From positions 62,001 to 126,000 of the forward strand of contig CAYSPJ010000001.1 in NCBI GenBank assembly GCA_964432875.1: DNA of 64,000 nucleotides. Reading direction: 5' to 3'. The position numbers and the translations under genes were made by a program. The stretch is from JACJYE01 sp964432875. Lineage in GTDB: Bacteria; Bacteroidota; Bacteroidia; Chitinophagales; Saprospiraceae. This document shows positions 59,701 to 64,000 of this stretch, in pieces (position 1 is the first letter of the stretch; each line of letters starts with the position of its first letter). Under the pieces are notes generated by a model. It was not told the origin of the DNA, made no database searches, and saw only the letters and a list, made by a program, of their open reading frames with translations.

Positions 59701-61278
59701 CGTTGGCAGGCCGGCCAGAGCCCCGAGGGCGAGCCCGTGTATGCCGAAGAAAATCTCCCGCTGCGCCATTTGCTCATCGAGCCAATCGATCTGGCCTATA
59801 TGATGCACCTGCAACGGGAAAACCCGGATGCCAGCGAGCTGCGCTACCGCATCGAGCGGGTCATCCGTCAGCGGCACGGCCTGCCCCTCACCCAACGCAT
59901 CGAAATACTGGATAACGACCGCACCGGATTCCGGGAGCGCGAATATACCCTCTTTGCCGTAGAGCCTTTGGCGGCCGGCTTGGGCAAATTGCTGCTGGAG
60001 ACGCGGCGGCTGGGCCCGGAAGACTTCCTGCAAGCCAATGATGAAACCCGCGAGCAAGCAGGGCAATTCTGGGCCCCTGCTTTCCAACTCCGCCAGCTCC
60101 GCAATGTCGCATTACAGATGGAAGGCAACCACGAGGTGCTGACCAATCGGCTTGCCCAAGCCCAGGCCCGGCTTGACAGCGGAGGCGAGCTGGATGAAGC
60201 ACAGTTGGAAAGGGATTTACACCACTTGCGCGAAGGCATGTTTTTCTACGCCGGTTTGGGCTGGATCCATGCGGTGCCCACTCAAGTGGAAGCCCTGAAC
60301 CGCTTGGTATTGGAGCAATACTGTCGTCGGGCTAGCCACATTTTGCAGGAAGCTGCCTCCAAACTAAATCAAGCACGGGAGCTGCTGGCACCGGGTAGCC
60401 CGCTGAAACTATCAGAACTGCTGAATATCCCCTCTTCCCGCAGCCCCCAGGAGGACATGGAAGCCCTGGTGGAGCTGACCGCCTTGCTCTTCGGCCGTTT
60501 TTACCAAATCTATCCCGACTTCCGGCTGCCTAATGCCACTGCTCTTGGGCAGGCGCTACAAAGCCCGGAATTGCAGGCTTCGAAAGCGGGCTTTGCACTA
60601 GAACGCTGGCTACAGACGCTGGCGCCAGTGCGACCCCATATCGATTTGTACCAGCGCAATGCCATGCTTGCGGATGTCTTTGGCAGAGCTGAAAACATGC
60701 AGGGCTTTGGCCTGGCACAGTTGCCCTTACGCGAAGGGCAGACTGGCCCCTGGGTCGGGCAGGAATACGGCGATTTTGAACCCCACCCGGATACCCTCTC
60801 CCTGGCACTAGAGCTGCATAGCGACTTCAATCTAAACCACGCTACCTTCTCCGGCATCCTCATCGATGAATGGCAGGAATTAGTGCCCGACCCCACGGCT
60901 AATGTCGGCATCGCACTGCAATACGACCAGCCGGATACCGAGGCGCCTAATGCAGTGCTCCTGGCCCTGACGCCTGCCGACCATACCGCCTGGGATTGGG
61001 AAACCCTGGTACAGACCGTGGCAGATACCATGCTGATGGCTAAAAAGCGGGCCATCGATCCTGACCTGCTCAAGGAATCCTTCTGGGATCAACTGCTGCC
61101 TGGCTTGCTGGGGCCCATTTACACGGGTGCCGGGGCAGAAGCAGGACATTCGCTCAACTTCGGCTCGCTGCCCGGGCAGACCAGGGTGTTGGCACGCCCA
61201 TCGCTAGAACTGTCAGGCCTGGGCCTGAGTGGCCTGGACCTGGGCAATATTGTAAACCCGGAAGACCCGGACGCATAA
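56782..61278 (+). CDS. Giant protein 3: uncharacterised 1498-residue protein
   Basis: The largest product of the set. The start was set at ATG 56782 (MPDTQADILS), which shares one base with the stop of gene 2; the longer frame begins inside gene 2 and is not credible. The N-terminal part has LPLVLFPLRVQVRFATSRMI and WVRIYPDDILVHAHEQQLNE near 27-85. Ser/Asp-rich linkers near 300-335 and 560-580 suggest several domains. The segment PSLRIDNQPYAFLPALPFSRF lies near 407-427. No known domain, catalytic motif, signal peptide or membrane helix was recognised. A Leu/Gly-rich C-terminus ends LSGLGLSGLDLGN. Confidence 0.8.
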   Translation: MPDTQADILSSLKAQFQALDPQLPLVLFPLRVQVRFATSRMITGLATGKMQADLSGDPPSELWVRIYPDDILVHAHEQQLNEEEAAAAQFYWDALWQSVQAGHGPEARRREQEGAWKALAQDFGPVRARWILRQTEPLTGLDAEGFPTAPPQLPALELTQDSWNEAPRTYLLPDRFLIRLERGGNIKEYAGLPIQKEEGALILGIDPNKDEQFADTPAGRQVPEEIRWMIDFQKAVDIGMGVRIPLSPGEQLGFDRLYVLGWLSQGNASAAAELLESLFESHRYKPGGMDLIAPGTPTNNTREDSASSGPDDISAEESFALADETDGDDPRRLAAALGISEAALSGLDHSQLSTIQAGLSIHSLLFEASLGQALDFWHGALSQGARQQLLDYMSAWVSGRGMLPSLRIDNQPYAFLPALPFSRFKTDPGLLGEGFLRGLWVNILSPLDDWFTGQLGHVPRLHRGLSPEQVQPTFLSILQMHPGSVAYRQRFALDPEFFKKAEDELPDALKPLVGKTADGLQFNGLRSALDALGFPLPDALEQLFFDREARPLAVQDRVGSESGSSPAAAAEVEVLLGIEGAIIPPLGDSSENYLQWLASASLEDIRNENLPGGEAPYAVLYRLLRHRILQSGGDPTLRERIAALANVPAADLQRLVQEHLDCCTYRLDAWIGGLAAKRLSELRQAKPAGLQLGTWGYLENVRPASGPRQRGEYIPAPSLRHATAAALLRSGFQANRFSGQNENEGLFAVNLNSSRVKTALFLIEGVRNGQDLAALLGYHLERAMREYQNEQGVPILASLIYDLRQKYPFKVTPLVQAGESGPMEVEEDFTQHVINALDLLKDRVNWQVGLLPAPSPSQINAMVPLLDKLDDELDSVKDLLAAEGVYQLVDGQVDRAKAALDALTEGEQLITPEIAKIPRSSLPLTFRLGALLPDSPLATTGSAPPSPRALAGAKANRWLFDKLPDLSFIRVRVRWQAGQSPEGEPVYAEENLPLRHLLIEPIDLAYMMHLQRENPDASELRYRIERVIRQRHGLPLTQRIEILDNDRTGFREREYTLFAVEPLAAGLGKLLLETRRLGPEDFLQANDETREQAGQFWAPAFQLRQLRNVALQMEGNHEVLTNRLAQAQARLDSGGELDEAQLERDLHHLREGMFFYAGLGWIHAVPTQVEALNRLVLEQYCRRASHILQEAASKLNQARELLAPGSPLKLSELLNIPSSRSPQEDMEALVELTALLFGRFYQIYPDFRLPNATALGQALQSPELQASKAGFALERWLQTLAPVRPHIDLYQRNAMLADVFGRAENMQGFGLAQLPLREGQTGPWVGQEYGDFEPHPDTLSLALELHSDFNLNHATFSGILIDEWQELVPDPTANVGIALQYDQPDTEAPNAVLLALTPADHTAWDWETLVQTVADTMLMAKKRAIDPDLLKESFWDQLLPGLLGPIYTGAGAEAGHSLNFGSLPGQTRVLARPSLELSGLGLSGLDLGNIVNPEDPDA

Positions 61279-61289
61279 ACGACAACACT

Positions 61290-63074
61290 ATGGCAAATCT
61301 TCCTTTACTTTGGAACCGTCTGGAACTGCGTACCCGCAGCGAGCAGTTTGACGATAACCTGCGCAATGCCATCCACGATCCATATTGGACGCTGTGCCGT
61401 CAGTGGCAAACCGGCGAGTTCGAGGCCTCGGACAACGGCTCCCCCGCCGAGGCGCGCGTACACTGGCAGCAGTACCCGCTGGAACAACTGTCCCTGGCGG
61501 GCAACCCATCGGCACCCTATACCGACCAGCAGCCGCTGGAAGCAAAAGTGGAACGCATGATCATCCAGCCGGGCATCCCTCTGCGCATCGAAATGGGGCG
61601 GCACTTGAAGCGCCTGCTGTCGGCTGCCCTAGGAGCATCGGCCAGCGCGGTGCTCAGCCAGCTTCAGGGGAACCCCGCCCTGCGGTTCAGCCTCACGCCA
61701 CAAGGCGATGCCCAGGAGCAGCAACAAAACGCTCACCGGCTAAGCAACCGCAGCCTACAGACTTGGATAGAGGCGGCAGTGCAGACGGGCGCGATGGATG
61801 GCGGGGCGCTCTACCAAGCCCTGAAAAATGGCCAAAAACTATCGGACTTCCTGAGTAGCGCCAATGCGCAAGTTGATGCTGTAGGTACAGCGTGGGTAAA
61901 TTGGTTTGATACCCAATACAATCAGCCAGCCAGCGATGCAGATGATGCCTGGCTACCCCAGCGCCTGGAATACCAATTTGAAGCAACCGCAAAAGACGAC
62001 ACCGACGCGCCCGTGCATTTGGGGACCGAAGAATATTACGAAGGCCATCTGGATTGGTATTCTTTTGCCTATCGCGGGAGGGGCGAAGGGCGAGGCGGCC
62101 AGTGGGGTACTCGCCACCTGCGGCACCTATTGCCGGCACAGGTAGAATACCCAGGCATGCCGGCTGCCCGCTGGTGGGAGATGGAAGACGGCCAGGTCAA
62201 CCTATTGGCCGTGGAGACCAGCGCTGCCCAGTCAGGCCGGATGGCACTTGTAGAATTTGGGCTGATGTACAGCAACGACTGGTTTGTGCTGCCCCTGCGG
62301 GTGCCAGTGGGTGGGCTGTTGGAAGTTGCAGCGATTGAAGTCCGGGACGTATTTGGCGAGTGGCGCCAGATAAGGCACTACAAAGAATCTGCCGACAATA
62401 ACGACTGGTCTTACTTCAGCATCGGTGGGCCCGCGGGCCTGCCAGTTGACGAACGGTACCTATTGCTGCCGCCTTCGGTCGTCGGTTTGAAAGAAAGCGA
62501 GCCGATCGAAGAAGTCTATCTGGCCCGCGATGAGATGGCCAACATGGTCTGGGGCATCGAGCAGTACATCCCCAATGGTATCGACGGCGCCCGAGAGGGC
62601 AACGTCGCCTCCCTGGATTTAGCCACCTATCTGCAAGCGCTCTCAGACCGCCTGTCGGGTGGGGCACCACCACCTCCCCCGCTTGAGAACGAAGCCAAGG
62701 CCAAGTATACTTTAGCCACCCAAGTACCTGAGCATTGGATCCCTTTTATGCCGGTGCGGATTGACGAAGCAAGCAGTTCCATTTGGCTACAGCGGTCTGC
62801 CATGCCGCGCGTCTATCCGGAGCTAAAGATAGAACGGGTGCGCCCCCGCACCAGCCTCCTGCGCGAAGGCCTGGACGGGAATAGCTGGCAGCCTTTCTAT
62901 CTCTTCGAGGAAGAAGTGCCCCGCTCAGGCGCGCGCGTGACCCGAACCTGGCAACGCGCCCGCTGGTATCAGGGGCGGGTAGCACTCTGGTGCGGCTATC
63001 ACAAGCAAAACGGCCGCGGGCAGGGCAATAGCGGGTTGCGGTTTGATGTTTTGGCCCCGAAGGTTCCTAATTAG
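61290..63074 (+). CDS. Giant-protein operon, fourth gene: uncharacterised 594-residue protein
   Basis: The last gene of the set, 11 bp after gene 3. It is Trp-rich: DPYWTLCRQWQTGEFEASDN near 30-49, WWEMEDGQVNLLAVETS near 292-308, and the block LVEFGLMYSNDWFVLPLRVP near 318-337, followed by a glycine-rich core (PVGGLLEVAAIEVRDVFGEW). I do not recognise a named family. There is no signal peptide. The many buried-looking Trp residues and the short strands suggest a beta-rich fold. It ends 8 bp inside the convergent trmH gene. Confidence 0.8.
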   Translation: MANLPLLWNRLELRTRSEQFDDNLRNAIHDPYWTLCRQWQTGEFEASDNGSPAEARVHWQQYPLEQLSLAGNPSAPYTDQQPLEAKVERMIIQPGIPLRIEMGRHLKRLLSAALGASASAVLSQLQGNPALRFSLTPQGDAQEQQQNAHRLSNRSLQTWIEAAVQTGAMDGGALYQALKNGQKLSDFLSSANAQVDAVGTAWVNWFDTQYNQPASDADDAWLPQRLEYQFEATAKDDTDAPVHLGTEEYYEGHLDWYSFAYRGRGEGRGGQWGTRHLRHLLPAQVEYPGMPAARWWEMEDGQVNLLAVETSAAQSGRMALVEFGLMYSNDWFVLPLRVPVGGLLEVAAIEVRDVFGEWRQIRHYKESADNNDWSYFSIGGPAGLPVDERYLLLPPSVVGLKESEPIEEVYLARDEMANMVWGIEQYIPNGIDGAREGNVASLDLATYLQALSDRLSGGAPPPPPLENEAKAKYTLATQVPEHWIPFMPVRIDEASSSIWLQRSAMPRVYPELKIERVRPRTSLLREGLDGNSWQPFYLFEEEVPRSGARVTRTWQRARWYQGRVALWCGYHKQNGRGQGNSGLRFDVLAPKVPN

Positions 63075-63702
63075 TGCGAGCAATCTTCCGATTATAATTC
63101 TTTTTATCCGAGCGTTCCAGGTATTCGGAGAAAAGCGCCTCCTGTTGGCTGGGCGGCATGGGGTTGGCGGCACCGTAGAAGCCCGCTTCGATGCGCTGGC
63201 GCATGGCTTCAAAGAGGGTGACAGCACAGGCCACAGAGATATTCAGGCTGCGTACCATGCCCATTTGGGGGATGACGAAATTGGCATCAGCATAAGCGAG
63301 GGCTTCCTTAGAAAGCCCATCGCGTTCGTTGCCGAAAAGCAGGGCGGCTGAGCGGGTAAAATCCATGGCATACATGGGCTGGGCTTCAGCGTCGAGGTGG
63401 GTGGCCCAGATGGTGCCGTATTTAGCTTTGACCTGGCGCAGACAGGCATCAGTATCCGTAAAAAATTGGATGTCCACCCATTTTTGGGCGCTGCCAGAAG
63501 CTTTCTTGCCCATCAGAAGTTTTTCCGGGTGGATACCGCTATCGTTATGTAGCACATATATCTCCATGATGCCAACGGCATCACAGGAGCGTAGCACTGC
63601 CCCGATGTTGTGTGGGTCGTGGACATTTTCCAACACCACCGTCAGATTAGGCTGCCGATTAAAGGCAACCTCCCGAAACCGATCTATCCTCTCCGGAGTC
63701 AT
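63067..63702 (-). CDS. trmH: TrmH-family tRNA/rRNA ribose 2'-O-methyltransferase
   Basis: A 211-residue SpoU/TrmH-type SPOUT enzyme that methylates a ribose 2'-OH with S-adenosylmethionine. Family motifs: TVVLENVHDPHNIGAVLRSCDAVG near 21-44 (motif 1), LLFGNERDGLSKEAL near 129-143 (motif 2) and IPQMGMVRSLNISVACAVTLFEAM near 152-175 (motif 3, the knot). This looks like TrmH (Gm18 of tRNA) rather than RlmB, mainly from length. It converges on the giant-protein operon and lies 5 bp after the next gene in its own direction. Confidence 0.9.
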   Translation of the reverse strand: MTPERIDRFREVAFNRQPNLTVVLENVHDPHNIGAVLRSCDAVGIMEIYVLHNDSGIHPEKLLMGKKASGSAQKWVDIQFFTDTDACLRQVKAKYGTIWATHLDAEAQPMYAMDFTRSAALLFGNERDGLSKEALAYADANFVIPQMGMVRSLNISVACAVTLFEAMRQRIEAGFYGAANPMPPSQQEALFSEYLERSDKKNYNRKIARTN

Positions 63703-63707
63703 GGCGC

Positions 63708-64000
63708 TTAGGGCTGAAACATGTAGTCTCTGAAGCTTAAAATATTGATGAATTTATTCTCAAAGCGATCGATACGGGCATTTTCCCGGCCTGCTGCTGC
63801 CATGGGTACAACGCGCTCGAAGCCAAAACGGGTGTGCAGCGTTTGCTGGGGCTCCCGCTCTAAGGCATATTGAAATTTGGTGCCGTGCTTGTGAATCATG
63901 CGGCCGAAATAAAGCATGACATCATAACCCAGGAACGCCTCTTCAGCTGGTGCGGTGCCATAGCGGTCAAAAAAGCGGCGGCGGAAAAAATTGCACTCCT
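63708..64000 (-). CDS. Substrate-binding-protein-like gene, C-terminal part
   Basis: This gene continues past the right edge, and only its last 96 residues are visible, ending at stop 63708. The visible part (FFRRRFFDRYGTAPAEEAFL, then GYDVMLYFGRMIHKHG) is typical of the C-terminal lobe of type 1 periplasmic-binding proteins, which in Bacteroidota often carry N-terminal LysM repeats. It ends in a beta strand, LSFRDYMFQP. The assignment is from this end alone, and the full domain layout is unknown. It would be the first gene of a short operon with trmH. Confidence 0.65.
   Translation of the reverse strand, partial: ECNFFRRRFFDRYGTAPAEEAFLGYDVMLYFGRMIHKHGTKFQYALEREPQQTLHTRFGFERVVPMAAAGRENARIDRFENKFINILSFRDYMFQP

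Noticed and set aside
49881..63074. Prophage tail or contractile injection system
   Set aside because: No sheath, tube, baseplate or terminase-like sequence was recognised; only large soluble-looking proteins are present.

Overview
The window reads as a chromosomal scaffold from a member of the Bacteroidota, most likely a Saprospiria-like lineage. The evidence is indirect: a type IX secretion C-terminal sorting domain, TonB-dependent receptors with carboxypeptidase-regulatory-like N-terminal domains, TAnnTTTG-type -7 promoter elements, a bacillithiol deacetylase, a DUF5683 gene beside parAB, an UPF0173 hydrolase, and a CrtD-CruF-CrtZ carotenoid set typical of myxol/saproxanthin producers. Three runs of exactly 100 N (5915-6014, 25317-25416, 46373-46472) are scaffold gaps of unknown true size, so this is a draft or metagenome assembly. 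No rRNA, tRNA, CRISPR array, insertion sequence or prophage was seen.

Layout. 1-9.7 kb: start of a TonB-receptor-like gene, a secreted endonuclease/phosphatase-fold enzyme, a T9SS cargo protein, an HD domain fused to a Pycsar-effector-like membrane domain, a cytochrome c/SDR pair, an HtrA-like protease broken by a gap, a geranylgeranyl-reductase-family flavoprotein and an aspartoacylase-family enzyme. 9.8-16.5 kb: carotenoid genes, riboflavin synthase, bshB1, RNase Z and a STAS protein. 16.9-20.9 kb: clpC, then infC-rpmI-rplT. 21-37 kb: ordinary metabolic and envelope genes (pirin, GT4, aroC, ribH, pdhA, mazG, bifunctional nuclease, SPFH protein, glycerophosphodiesterase, kdsB, LysM protein, cystathionine beta-synthase). 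36.9-39.4 kb: DUF5683-parB-parA, read on the minus strand, with a heptamer tandem repeat between parA and parB. 39.6-46.3 kb: UPF0173 hydrolase, FMN reductase, trehalase divergent from an MFS transporter, and a TonB-dependent receptor. 46.4-49.8 kb: a sigma-54 activator, an OsmC protein behind a -24/-12-like element, and a small c-type cytochrome lipoprotein.

49.88-63.07 kb is the most unusual part: four tightly packed plus-strand genes for proteins of about 1143, 1157, 1498 and 594 residues. Their stop/start codons overlap (ATGA, then TGATG) or lie 11 bp apart, none has a signal peptide, and only one recognisable domain (DUF6603-like) is visible. I take it to be a co-translated machine or assembly of unknown function and the best candidate for an undescribed system. 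The window ends with trmH and the 3' part of a substrate-binding-protein gene.

Many start codons were moved from the longest open frame to the first plausible internal start, including non-ATG starts in infC (TTG) and aroC (GTG). All assignments rest on reading motifs and gene order by eye; no database search was run.
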